From contig CANTUV010000003.1 of NCBI GenBank assembly GCA_947685225.1, positions 7,758,001 to 7,822,000 on the forward strand: a DNA stretch of 64,000 bases. Direction: 5' to 3'. This document shows positions 23,127 to 34,256 of this stretch, one piece after another. Position 1 is the first letter of the stretch. Every line of letters starts with the position of its first letter. The position numbers and the translations under genes are program-made. The DNA comes from Garcia nutans (Eukaryota; Streptophyta; Magnoliopsida; Malpighiales; Euphorbiaceae). The notes under the pieces were generated by a model. The model ran no database searches, was not told the origin of the DNA, and saw nothing but the letters and a program-made list of their open reading frames with translations.

Positions 23127-24935
23127 TGTACCACCCTTATACCCTATATATGTATAATACATACACCTAGTATATGTAAAATACGCATACATAGTATAAA
23201 AATATCACAAACTAGATTGATAAAATTTTTTCACTTCTCTAATTTATAATGATAAATACTTTAAAATTCATATTTAAATAACAACTAAAATATTAACAGA
23301 AATCATAGGTTATAAATTAAGCATTTTGCATAAAATTATCTGGAAAAAATTTGCCAGAGTTTTGTCTGTAATTTAGACATTCCTAAATTCAACAAAACCA
23401 CAACATGCATAAGATAACACTCCCAAATAATATAAAATCACCATTTCATGCATACTCCTTAATTTCTCCAAATTTCACAACACATTTATACATATACATA
23501 TATATAATTTATCAAAAAGCATATCAATCCATATTATAAAGTTTTTCAACACATTCTTTATAATTTAAAATATATATGCATCAAAACATAATATAATATA
23601 TGAAATATCAAAATGTAATAAAAATATATACATGCTGGCAATGTTTCTGATCTTGACTCCCAAAAATCAACTTTACACTAAAAACCTCAAATCTAGACCC
23701 GACCCGGTCTAGATGAACTCTTCGGCTCTATCGGATCTCTCCTATCAACTGTGTGATGAATTACAATCACTTTAAAAAAAAAGCCTAATGGTACAAACTT
23801 TGATAGAAATAAAACTTTAAAATAATGTCAATGTACAGTGCTTATGTATATCATGACACCATATGTCATATCATCTCATTTTAAACATCTTTTTTAATCA
23901 TTTTACATTTCACATAAAACAAACACAAACATGGGCCCAAATAATCTAATATATTATTCAAATCCCAGAGTTACTAATTGGTCCATATGTCACCCAGTGT
24001 CTAGCCCGAAGGTAAGTGACGCCCAACGTCTAGCTCGATGGTAATTCATAGTGATGCCCAACATCTAGCCCGAAGGCAAGTGACGCCCAGCATCATGTCC
24101 AAAGGCAAATCAAATAATTACTTAAAAGGTAGCTCCGAAGGCTAATAATGTGGATAATCTCAATAGCATGCCGCCAAACACAGAACTCTAGAAATCGAAT
24201 AACATACTAGTCACACAATTATTACATATATTTCATATCAATCTCTTTCTCATTTTCTCATAATTCACTAGGCACATTGCCTCTTTTCTTATTACCAATT
24301 AGGCACATTACCTCTTTTCTTATTATCAATTAGGCACATTGCCTTATTTTCTCATTTATTTCAATTTCATCTCACTTTATATCATCATTTATCATCATAT
24401 AATCATGATGTACCACATTTTCCATTTACAACACATTGCCCAATTATTTTGGATATTTTCACATAATTCACATATGAATCACATTTTATGCACTTTAGCC
24501 ATTAATAATGGCTTCTTAACAATGCCCTTAATGCATACACAACAAATGGCATTACCCAAACACTTTGGGTCTTTTTCACATAATAACCATTTTTCACATT
24601 TTACACAATTTAGCCATTAACAATGGCTTTTCACAATGCATTTAATGCATATATGACAATACACATGTCATAGCACATTATTCATAAATAATGAAAACAT
24701 CAAGTAGCTTAACACATTTCCCATTTCAAAATGTGTTTAGCCTAATGTAATGCAAATATGTCCAATTCATCCAAAGGTTCTACTTACCTCTAAAAATAAC
24801 AAAAAGCATGCTCAAACACCACCTCCAACCTTCTCTTCCAACTTCCCTTCAACACTTGGATTAGGCAAATCAATTCTCCTCAATGACTATACCAAATGTG
24901 ATCATAAATAATCATTTAGTATCACATTCTAAGGC

Positions 24936-27840
24936 TGTAACACCCCATCTTAGCTTATGTTTGTAGACCAAGATGGAATGTTATTTTATGATATTCGAGT
25001 CTTGGTTCTATACTTAGTCAATTTATAATACACATTTTACAAAAATTTTGCTAGAGTTTCCCCTATAATTGGTGGTCCCAAGTGTCGGCAAAACTGATTT
25101 TTTTGATTTAATGAAAACATTTTTTTTTCTCAACCAATCAATCTCAAGCACTTCTATAGTCGACCTCCTTATATCCTCCACCAAAACCTGCATTAAAATT
25201 TCACACTTCTACACACACATCCATACACACTAATTCATACCAACATATAGTAGTTAATATACTTAGCACACGTACTTTGGTCTTTTACTAGTCATATATA
25301 CAATTCTTAGTTTACGCTAACATATGTACATGCCATTCTAGTTACATTACTTATAATAACTTTCTATCCGAAAAGTTGCCAACACCAGCTGCTCGGGACA
25401 CTGCAGAAAACAGCTTCTCGCTCAACCTACGAGTTTAGAAAAGAAAACTAAACTCGCTAAGCATTTGCTTAGTGGGTACTTAAATAATTGCATTAAATAA
25501 ATAGATTAAAAGAGTAATTAAATAAAAACATGTATTTGAATACTTTAAATCAATGAATAAGATCTAAACATAATGATAAAAGATTAAATCCCATATTCTG
25601 AATTTAGAAATTACTTGTTTTGCTTTTATCAATTTAGGTGCTCTACTGGTTTAACAGAACATCAACGGATAAGGCACGGGTCATGATAAATATATCTCGT
25701 CATGGTGAGATATTACAGGATGATATGCGTCATGGTGCATATTTCATCATCCTTCATCATAATTCTTGCGCATGTGCTAATAGCCATTGTTCATTGAATC
25801 ATTGATCATGTCATTGTAATCATCGGCCTTCAGCTGGAATATCATGTCATGTCATGAGCAGTACTGCAATAATAGTATGATGCATCATACCCTTATCTCA
25901 AGGGTTCTATCATAACCAAGTAGAGCATAAACAATTTATTAATTAATTTGATCATGATATTCAATAAGCCATGATTTTTCCATAATGCATGTATTGTCGG
26001 AATAGCTTGTCATGATGCCTTTCTGATCATTTCCAATTCTCCTTCATGTCATTTTATATGATTTAACATCAATCCATATCATAATATTCAAGTTTTAACA
26101 CATTTAGAAAAAATGACCAAATGAATAGTGGCACGACGCGTAAAATCGGCAACACAATGGCGCGCGTCAACTAAATGGTAAAATCTCTTTTTACTACTGA
26201 AAATCAGTCAACTTTGGCAACAGTTTTGACCAAGTAAACAAACTTATTTTTGGCTGAATTTTTACAGGAAAAAACTTTCATAAGTTAACTAAATGCATGT
26301 AAAATTTCATTGGAAAATTCCTTTGTTTGCCCCTTCAACGGACTGCCCAAAATGAAAGCTGCAGAATGGTTCCCAAAAGGGACCATTCGGCCCAATTTTC
26401 AAAACTTGAGGGAAATTCATTTTTTTCTTGAAAAATTTATTTTTAGACTCCTTTTGTGATACCATTGAAGGATTAAGGGTCCCTCTTTCAAAAATCAAAC
26501 CAAAGGGGTGATTAAAAGTTCATCAACGTTTATGGATAATTGAGCAAATTTAGCTAGTTTGTTTTGTTTTCATTCTTTTCACAATCAATTTATTACAAAT
26601 GGTTCAAGAGCACTTTCCCACATATTTACTACACATAATAACATCATTTCAAAACCATTTCAAAAGTCCCATAATGCAAAATATGTGAATTAATTTAAAA
26701 GGCAATGATTTAAGTACCAAACCTTAATTCTTTTCACTTGTTTCTAGTTCTTTTATGCCTTCTTTGCTTCCTTCTCTCTCACTTCTTGATTTCCTATAAT
26801 TTTCATAAAATCCATGTCAAGAACATAATAAAATTTAAGTGCTTCATGCCTTATTTTGCTAACTAATACTACTAGTCATCCTTTTTATCCTTAATCTTAT
26901 ATGTGCAAATCATCTCTTTCACTTTCTCTTCAACTTCTTAAATTTTCTATAATCATCATATTTATTCTTTCATTTGTATCTTGCAAATAATATAACCAAT
27001 GAAAGAAATAGGACCATAGATGAATTTCCTTACCTTAAAGTCTTATTCTCCACCCAAGTTTGCAACCAAAATTAGCTACTTGAAAAACAATCTCTCTCTC
27101 TTTTCCCTTTCTCTTCAATTCGGCCAAGCAAGAACATAGAGAGCTCTTGGCTTTTATTTATTTGGTCTTCTCTCCTCCAAATGGAAGCCAAAAGAGGTTA
27201 AGATGTGATGGTGTAAGTGTTGATTTCCCATTGGTACACTTAAGTGGGAAAATGGCTAATTCTCATTGGTCCAAATGTCTCTTTCTTTTATTTATTTAAA
27301 ACCCAAGCCCTTGGACTTTCTTTTAATTATATTTTGGCCCCTCAACCTCCTTGTGCTGAAATTTTATGGTCTAAGATGTGAAAAGACCAAAATACCCTCT
27401 GGCGATTACTCGTTCGTAACTTTTAAACCGCGCAATTCTGTCGAATGTTGTGGTACACTTTTTGACTCAGTTTTCCTCTACTTTACATTTTTGAGTTCCA
27501 TTATTACTTTCGAGACACTTTTGAAAATGACCATGATGCCCCTGGTCAAAATCCCCTATATCTTCTAAACCGTGCATTTTCGGGAAAAATCGTGTCGCAC
27601 TGTTGCTACACCATTTTTCTCTACTTTCCATCTCTGGAGTCTATTATATGCACTACTAAGGACCTCCGGAACAACTTTTGGTAATTACAGTCACCTCCAC
27701 AAAACTTTGCAATCTTTTCAAACAGGTCCTTTCAGTTCTACAGAACTTCCCTTCACTTCGCGCTCTTGAGTAGCTTCTCGGGATGGTTCCTCTTACTGTA
27801 CATGGACGTACTGTACATATGTATAAGTTGGGTCATGACA
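24936..27840 (-). repeat. 3' LTR of B2
   Basis: This full-length group-B LTR is homologous along its length to B3 (37443-40190) and, in reverse orientation, to the B1 LTRs. A repeat-rich block with CGTCATGGTG-type units (25660-25870) lies at the site where B1 and B3 carry unrelated minisatellites. The right end TGGGTCATGACA is repeated at 30875-30886. Confidence 0.85.
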
Positions 27841-27857
27841 TTTCTTCCCTTCTAAAA
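27841..27857 (-). other. Polypurine tract of B2
   Basis: On the minus strand AGAAGGGAAGAAA lies directly before the LTR start TGTCATGACC. Confidence 0.7.
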
Positions 27858-27880
27858 TTTAGGCTTCGTCTCGAAGCTGG

Positions 27881-28345
27881 TCAGTTGTAAACAAGTGTGG
27901 GTATTGCTGCTTCATAGTTTCTTCTCTTTCCCAGGTTGCCTCTTTTTCCGACTACTGTCACTTCCTCTCCGTGAGGGGTATGGAGCGTCACCCTTTTCTT
28001 TTCACAGTCAACTATTGCTTTATGCTTTGCTAACCAATTCATTCCTAAAATTACATCAAATTCCTGAAATGGTAATTCCATCAAATTTCCAGGAAATACA
28101 TTTCCGTGTATCTCTATAGGGCAATCTTTGATTACTTTGTTCGTAACTACTTCATCTCCTATAGGGTTTGTAACTAGTATACCAGACTTGACATATTCTA
28201 CTGGTAATCCTTCTAAATTCTCACTATGCATGCATATGTACGAATGTGTGGATCCGGGATCAATTAAAGCATGTACAGGTTTACTGAACATATAAAACGT
28301 ACCAACAATGACGTCCGGTGCTTCTTCTTCTTCTCGGGTTCTCAT
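27881..28345 (-). pseudogene. Protease of B2
   Basis: A 154-residue open frame shows a retropepsin-type fold. The active site HALIDPGSTHSYI has its catalytic Asp at residue 29. ELPFQEFDVILGMNWLAKHK is the conserved flap and second hydrophobic block, followed by DCEKKRVTL. DPGS replaces the common DTGS, as in many plant chromoviruses. The frame ends about 40 bases from the polypurine tract, so the rest of pol was deleted. This part alone is free of stops, but the element lacks the enzymes to move itself. Confidence 0.85.
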
Positions 28346-28393
28346 TGCATTTACCCTTGCTGGTGCACTTGTACTAGGCTGGTTAATAGTCTC

Positions 28394-28760
28394 TCATTGT
28401 GCCTTTTGAAAATTTGGATTACCTCCTCTTCCTCTACCTCGGCCTCTGCCAAAGGTAGGCTGTGACCTCTCCGTTGGTGCAGGAGTATTCATCTGTATTT
28501 TAGGGCAGTTCACCTTTATATGGTCTGGTGCTCCAAATTCCCAGCATCCTTCGGTTAAATACCAACATTCACCCCCATGTCTTCGTCCACAATGCTCACA
28601 TAGAGGAAAAGTATATCCTTCAAAACCCGTGGTTCTTCCAAATCCTCCACTAATTCCTGGATTGTTACTTCTTCCTCTGCCTCTACTTAATCCTCTTCCG
28701 AAGCCTCTTCCAAATGACCCCGGTGCACTGGCTACAGATGTTTGATAACTCATACCTCAG
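28394..28760 (-). pseudogene. gag: Nucleocapsid end of B2 gag
   Basis: The frame is Gly- and Arg-rich (FGRGFGRGLSRGRGRSN) and is followed by a knuckle pair, LCEHCGRRHGGECW and CWEFGAPDHIKVNCP. In the second the first Cys pair is damaged (CWEF instead of CxxC), while His and the last Cys remain. A second Arg-Gly tract (GRGRGRGRGG) follows. RG-rich regions around a knuckle fit RNA binding by Gag. It continues from the capsid part upstream and leads to protease. Confidence 0.8.
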
Positions 28761-29600
28761 CCTGACCTCTGAATCTGAGATTGTCGGCCTTGTTGTATAG
28801 AACTACTTCCTCCCATGAATCTCTTTCGGGCCTCGAGTTTGCGTCCTTTTTTGCTGCATGTGCTGATGCCTATTCCTCTCATCCACTTGTACGTTTTCAA
28901 CGTCCAAAGCCTTTGTAACAAGCTTGGAAAATTCTGATATATCTATGGCTACCAATTGCACTTTGATTTCATTGTTTAATCCTTCTAAGAATCTCTGGCA
29001 TCTTTCCTATTTTGTTTCTATCATTCTCCTCGCGTACTTACTAAGATGAGTGAACTCTTTTTCATACTCGGATACCGTCATTCTTCCTTGCTTTAAGTAC
29101 GTGAATTCATTCCTTTTTGCGTTTAAGTACTCCTCGGTAATATATCTCTTCTTAAACTCGATTTAGAAAAATTCCCATGTCTGCTATTCTGGTGGCATGC
29201 GCTGCTGTGTAGTCTCCCACCAAATGTACGCTTCTTCAACCAAAAGAGACGTGGCACAAATAAATCTTTCCTCTGGCGTGCACCTTAATTGATCCAATGC
29301 TCTAATGGTACTATCTAACCAGTATTTCGCTTCCTCATATCCTTCTTCCCTACTGGCTTTAAATTCCTTAGCCCCATACTTCCTTTTCTCGATTGGGGGC
29401 TTTCTCTCTCTTTCGGTAGCAGTAGGTACCATTCCTGCCATTTCTTGAAATGTTGCTGCCATCTGGGGCCTTCCGCGGCCGCCGCTGCTGGTTGTGGCAT
29501 AGTTCCAAGACTCTCCTCTACATTCGTAGGCACGGAGGCACGTAACTCGACCTCCTCGTCTATGGTGCTCTGTGATTCAACTTCTTGCGACATTCTACAA
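28760..29600 (-). pseudogene. gag: Capsid part of B2 gag
   Basis: The likely start is MSQEVESQSTIDEE near 29592. After a shift at about 29450 the family sequence continues in 29184-29462: KRKYGAKEFKASREEG, YWLDSTIRALDQLRCTPEER and LLVEEAYIWWETTQQRMPPE. A stop then follows, and the rest down to 28760 is readable in pieces (AEYEKEFTHLSKYA-like). It is closely related to B1 gag at 42606-43374. At least one frameshift and several stops break it. Confidence 0.85.
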
Positions 29601-29953
29601 TCATATACGTGTATATCATAATATAGATAGTAGCTGGTTTGGCTCGACATATTAAATTTCCTATATGGAATGTACATAGATAAATTCCAATCATAATTTC
29701 AGATCATACACTTAATATAAACATAACCTTATTTATTCACATAATCGCGTTTTCATACATATTTAACATACATCATCACATACTCCTATTATGGTCTATT
29801 TTACATCTATGTACAGCAAAATGGCCTATATTAGTTTGTTACTTGTCCGGCCTATTTATATCTATTCACAACAAAATGGCCTATCTACTGTTGCATTTTT
29901 ATCCGCCTATATACATAACCAAAGGGGTAGCAAAATCATCAGCCCATCACAGC

Positions 29954-30470
29954 TCAATAAATAGGAGCTCGGGGAGAGGTAGCACTATCTGAAGCAAGCT
30001 CCATCGGATCTGGATCTACCTCGTTAGACTGAACTCTAGGAAGGTTACGAGGGAGTTCATCCATTCTATCCTGTAACATCTCTACCCTTCCTTGCAAGGT
30101 CCTAGCCAAACGATTCACATTCTCAAGCTCTACTATAGTTTGCCTCTTATCCACTTGTAATGCCCTAACATCTTCCATCAAGAGCCTACTATTATCCAGG
30201 GCTAACACTAAGTCTTCCCGGTCCTGGAGTCTCAAATCTCTCAATTGATCTATTACTTTCTCTTGCTCCTCCTGTTTCCCTTTCATTCTAACTAATTCTT
30301 CTTTTAACTCTGCTATTTCTCGCTCTGTGGCTTCCATTTTAAATTTTCTGGCGCAGATTCTCCTTCCCCAATTAAAAAAGCTTCTTATCTATGGCTTGTT
30401 TCTCACTTGTGCTGGCCCGAGAATAAGGTTTAGGACCTAAAGCCAATTTAGCTTGTTGCTTCGAATCACT
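29954..30470 (-). pseudogene. Coiled-coil leader ORF of B2
   Basis: Between PBS and gag lies an extra ORF not present in B1. The 127-residue open part (29954-30337) begins MEATEREIAELKEELVRMKG and is a long heptad-like charged helix rich in Glu, Leu, Arg and Asp up to about residue 95, then a Pro-containing acidic tail (VQSNEVDPDPMELASDSA). An in-frame start lies further upstream near 30470 (MSDSKQQAKLALGPKPYS), separated by a one-base shift at a T run near 30375. I recognise no family. It could be an accessory protein of the element or a captured host fragment. Confidence 0.55.
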
Positions 30471-30616
30471 CATCCTCACTCCTGTTATCAATACCACAAT
30501 ATTACTAATAAGCATCATAAACATACACATCAGCTTATTAAAATTCCCTTCCTAAACCTATGTGTCATGCATTCACAGTTTGATTCAACTAACTACCCAG
30601 AATCGACTAAACCAAT

Positions 30617-30628
30617 GCTCTGATACCA
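30617..30628 (-). other. Primer-binding site of B2
   Basis: GCTCTGATACCA as printed is TGGTATCAGAGC on the coding strand, the perfect plant initiator-tRNA-Met priming site, about 10 bases inside the right LTR. Confidence 0.85.
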
Positions 30629-30638
30629 CTAAAAACTG

Positions 30639-30886
30639 TGTCACGCCTTTGCTACCCAATTTTTCTCTACTTTCCATTTCTGGAGTCTATTATATGCACT
30701 ATTAATGACCTCCGGAACAACTTTTGGTAATTACAGTCACCTCCACAAAACTTTGCAAACTTTTCAAATAGGTCCTTTCAGTTCTACAGAACTTCCCTTC
30801 ACTTCGCGCTCTTGAGTAGCTTCTCGGGATGGTTTCTCTTACTGTACATGGACGTACTGTACATATGTATAAGTTGGGTCATGACA
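30639..30886 (-). repeat. 5' LTR of B2 (mostly deleted)
   Basis: Only the outer 240 or so bases match the left LTR (27600-27840). At the inner edge a TGTCACGCC end remains next to the PBS. About 2.65 kb is therefore missing from inside this LTR, including any promoter. Confidence 0.8.
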
Positions 30887-32120
30887 AAGACATTTCCAAT
30901 CTTAAATCATAATTAAACATCATTCAAACAAAAATTCCAAAGTTAAGGCTAACCTCACTTTAACTTTGGAATACCATACTAAGCCATTCAATTTGGAACT
31001 CTAAGTTTATTTATATTATTAAAAATATATTTTAATATATTTAGACCAATTATATTACAAAAACACACACTTATGACCAAAACCCTAAAATGGCAAAGCC
31101 TTCACCATTGAAGGTTTTCCATTCCAACTCAATCCATTTATCATTTCAAGCTTATATTCATTACTTTTATCACTCAAGAACATGCTTTAACCAATAAAAT
31201 CAAATAATTCAACAACTTTGAAAAATCACTTTTCCAAAACCCTAAATCACCACTTCTATTCTCAAACTCCAATAAAACTCAATAAAATCTAATATTTGAC
31301 TTTAAAATATTTGTTTATGCATCAAAACACCTCATTTAGAATCAATTTGCAAAATTAAAATCCATGAATTCAAAAGCCCAAAAGTTTCATATCCCTAAAC
31401 TCTCTCTCTCTTCACCAATCCTTACCCAAACTCAACCATTTCTTTAATCCAACCTTAAAATCATTGTTAATTACTTAAAATAACTTCATCCATACCCAAA
31501 TAGATAATTAAATCTTAGAACTTCAAAAACCCAAAACACACATAATCACAATTTCTATGAAATCCAAAGAAAGAAGTTGGAAACTTACTAATTTTGGTGG
31601 AAATGACCAAAAATCCACTTTGAACACTTGAAACCCTTCAATTTGTAAAGTATGGAAGAAACAAAACCTTGAGCTACCCAACCATGGGGGTTCAGCCTTG
31701 AGATGAAGAAGAAGAAGACAACAAGTTAATTTCTCTTTCTTTCCACCTTTATTTTTATCCATATATATATATATTATTTTATTAATTTATTATTTAATTA
31801 ATTAAAAACTAAAAATACATCTTCCATTGAAAAATAAATTTTTTTAGAATAATTTAAGTAATTTTAAATTTCTAAAGTTTATTTACAAAAATATCATTGG
31901 ACTTTGACTTTGACTTTTAAAAATTTAACATTTAATATGTTATATATATTTTTCATACATATCACATATATATATATATATATATATTCCACTTTTCCAT
32001 TCAAAAACCCTTTATTTTTTATCTAAAATTATTTATTTAATTTATCCTATTAAATTTTAATTTATTTTATTAAATTTTAAAAAATTGGAAATTTTTAAAA
32101 ATTTGGGGTATTACATCAAC

Positions 32121-32260
32121 AAACTTCCTAAGGCTTGAGTGCTACTTGTTTTATTTATGCTTTCTTTAATATTTCTAGAACAATTATGTTTTTCAAATTA
32201 AGATTATTTGAATAAATTTTTTTTCATTAAATTTTTTTTTGTCTTTATTTATTTTGGTGC
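32121..32260 (+). mobile_element. A1 tail after the C insertion
   Basis: AAACTTCCTAAGGCTTGAGT continues A1 after the second TCAAC. It aligns with A2 15601-15740 (AAACTTTCCTTAGCTTGAAT and the following T-rich stretch ending ATTTTGGTGC). The alignment breaks where the A0 LTR starts. Confidence 0.75.
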
Positions 32261-32719
32261 TGTAGAGCTTAATTTTTAATCCAGTCCAGTCTAAAAATTT
32301 TAAAATAGTCTGAAATAATTTTTTGTGGTATATATTATTAATTTTAATATTTATTATTTATTTAAAATTATTATTTATATTATTTATTTTAATTATTTTA
32401 ATTTTTATTTCTAAAAATAATAATAATATAAAAATAAAAATAATAAAAATCGGCGACGACAGAATCGACGACGAAATTTGCTAGTGATGAATTGGCTGCA
32501 GGGCAATTTTTGCTGCAAGCAAAACTTACGGCAAAAATGCGCTCGGCCCGCGCCCAGTCTATAGCGCCCCGCAGCAAGTTTTCTCTAGCGTTATCTCATA
32601 CGCCAGTAGCCCGGCCCGCGCGCAATTTTTCCGAAAGCCTATTTTACTTGGTTTTTTATTTTATTTCCAAAACAATTTTTATTTCCTTAATCAATTAGTA
32701 TTAGGTTTTTATTTTTTCT

Positions 32720-32727
32720 TATAAATA
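32720..32727 (+). promoter_or_regulatory. TATA box of the A0 LTR
   Basis: TATAAATA is followed by CCACATTAAAGACACAGTGG, closely parallel to the sequence after the TATA of the solo LTR at 48840. It lies just downstream of the GC-rich module. Confidence 0.6.
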
Positions 32728-33678
32728 CCACATTAAAGACACAGTGGAGGGATCAGACTTTTGGGATTAGGACTTTTGGAATTTTATTCAAGAACTATTC
32801 AAATTCTTTTTGGCAGTTTATTTACAATCTCAAGCTTGAAGGATCAAGATGCAGCAAACAACATACAATTCATCAAAGGCAGCACCCACTGTCTTTGTTA
32901 TTGTTCAACTAGAATTTAAAATTGTGGTGGAACCAACAACGGAGGTTTAAATTTCTATTTACTTGTTTATGTTTATAGTATGCCTCATCACTCAATTGGA
33001 TCAATTATTTAAACATACAATAGATGATGTTTTTGTTAGGCACATTGATCAGTTGTTCTACTTTCCATATAAAGCTCTATTTAAAACCCTAAAAAGTTTT
33101 TTTTCAAAACCCTAATACCTTAATACCCGTAAAACTAATTTTTGAAATATAAAACTCTAATTACACTTTTCTAAAACCACAAAACAATAATCTGTTTTCT
33201 TAAAACTCTAACCAAATCTATTTTTTTGAGATTCACAGTAGCCTATTCTTTCCAAATACCTAACTTAAAATCCTATTTTCATGATCTTCAATCTTATTTA
33301 TTTAAACATTAATTTTTAATATTATTTTCATACAACTTATGAAACCCTAAATCCAAAACATCCATTCTTTATATTCAAACCCTAATTTATTTCAAACCGA
33401 ATCTCTAATTCAAACATCCAATAGCCATATTATTTCTTTTATATTAAATGTTTCTTATTAATTAATCCAGTATATACAAAACCCTAATTGTTAAACATAA
33501 AACATAAGAAACCCTAATTGATGCATAAACCCTAAATTTATATACTTACTGTTTTATTTAAATTAGATGAATGTTTATTATTTATTTTAATAGATGTTTG
33601 ATGTCTTTGATGAATGATTTATTTATAATGAATGGTTGGTTATTTTTATTGATTTGCTTCGGTTTCAAAATATTGTAA

Positions 33679-33849
33679 GAGGTATGTTTCCATGTTTTGG
33701 GTACCTCATACCGTGAACATCATGCAATTTAGCTTATTTTAAAGTTTTGGATCAATGTAAAGGATACATTTCCACCTTTCAGTGGGTATCCTATTTAGTT
33801 TTGGATATTATACGAGTAAGGACATGTTTCCATCCTCGGATGGGTGTCC
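33679..33849 (+). other. Triple bulged-hairpin segment (A0 LTR)
   Basis: H1 33679-33707 pairs GAGGTA with TACCTC. H2 33761-33792 pairs AGGATAC with GTATCCT, inner CCAC with GTGG. H3 33820-33849 pairs GGACA with TGTCC, inner CCATC with GATGG, loop CTCG. H2 differs from A2 at two stem pairs, both changed on both sides. Confidence 0.7.
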
Positions 33850-34238
33850 ATTTATTTGTTTTGCTTAGACATTGTTGTGGTTTTAATAAAGTATTTACTT
33901 ATTCTTATGATCGCATGTAGTATGGATAATATTGTTATATTTAAGAATTTTATAATATTAAGACCTGCAAAGGAGGCCGATTCCAATGAACCAGGCATTA
34001 TGGGGTGCCTGGCCGTTTCTCACCTTCCCCATACATACCCAACTTTTCAAACCCATTAGGGGGCTGGGGATTCCTTACGAATCGAGTCATCCACCCCTTT
34101 CTTTTTCCCGGCCTATTCGGGTGGCGACTCCATTTTCTTCGAGCTTAGACCTGTGATCTCTATGGCTCTAGGCCTAAACAGTGCCGAAGTTGCAAGAACC
34201 ATTCTACCGGGAGTAGGGGAAAAAATCCCTGCTCACAA

Positions 34239-34256
34239 TGGAGACTCCACTGGGGA
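34239..34256 (+). other. Primer-binding site of A0
   Basis: TGGAGACTCCACTGGGGA has one difference from the A3 site and starts one base after the LTR end. The leader that follows (to about 35320) has no intact gene; the small leader frame seen in A2 and A3 is shifted here. Confidence 0.85.

Larger units (their letters stand above)
24936..30886 (-). mobile_element. B2: chromovirus-like element with gag and protease only
   Basis: B2 sits in the C 5' LTR and is flanked by AAGGC (24931-24935) and AAGAC (30887-30891), a duplication with one change. The ends are TGTAACACCCC on the left and TCATGACA on the right. The left LTR is 2905 bp, while the right one keeps only about 248 bp. On the minus strand it holds a PBS, a coiled-coil leader ORF, gag with knuckle, and a protease that runs almost straight into the polypurine tract. 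RT, RNase H and integrase are absent. Confidence 0.9.
4943..32115 (-). mobile_element. C: Tekay-like chromovirus, host to A2 and B2
   Basis: C is a minus-strand Ty3/gypsy element whose ends are flanked by TCAAC at 4938-4942 and 32116-32120. Removing it rejoins A1 cleanly. The 3' LTR is on the left (4943-8724), and the 5' LTR on the right (23127-32115) is split by B2. Between them, on the minus strand, lie gag, protease, RT, RNase H, integrase and a chromodomain. A2 interrupts the region between gag and protease. Without A2 and B2 the element is about 11 kb. Its integrase core and part of its RT are deleted. Confidence 0.9.
23127..32115 (-). repeat. 5' LTR of C, split by B2
   Basis: The LTR pieces are 23127-24935 and 30892-32115, together about 3033 bp. 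They align with the 3' LTR on both sides of the break: CTAAGGC continues into ATTTCCAATC once B2 is removed. It holds one minisatellite block (23990-24150) and a TA run (about 31970-31987). There is no gene in it. Confidence 0.9.
558..32260 (+). mobile_element. A1: gag-only TAT-type LTR element, split by the C element
   Basis: A1 consists of a 5' LTR (558-2318), PBS, leader, decayed gag to about 4900 and a tail that resumes at 32116 after the 27-kb C insertion. At 32261 it is cut again by A0. The tail after gag aligns with the non-coding region after gag in A2, not with the protease of A3, so A1 lacked pol before C arrived. No 3' LTR can be assigned. The five bases left of the LTR are TATAA, but the matching right-hand duplication is not seen. 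Confidence 0.75.
32261..34237 (+). repeat. 5' LTR of A0
   Basis: It starts TGTAGAGCTTAATTTTTAAT, a variant of the family start, and ends GCTCACA. It has a GC-rich module (32445-32640), TATAAATA (32720-32727), an AAACCCTAA-rich region (33080-33540), triple hairpins (33679-33849), the PBS-like TGGCGACTCCA (34122-34132) and the terminal hairpin (34211-34234). Confidence 0.85.

Noticed and set aside
32492..32698. 68-residue open frame in the A0 LTR
   Set aside because: It lies in the GC-rich module upstream of and across the TATA region, with no counterpart in other LTRs.
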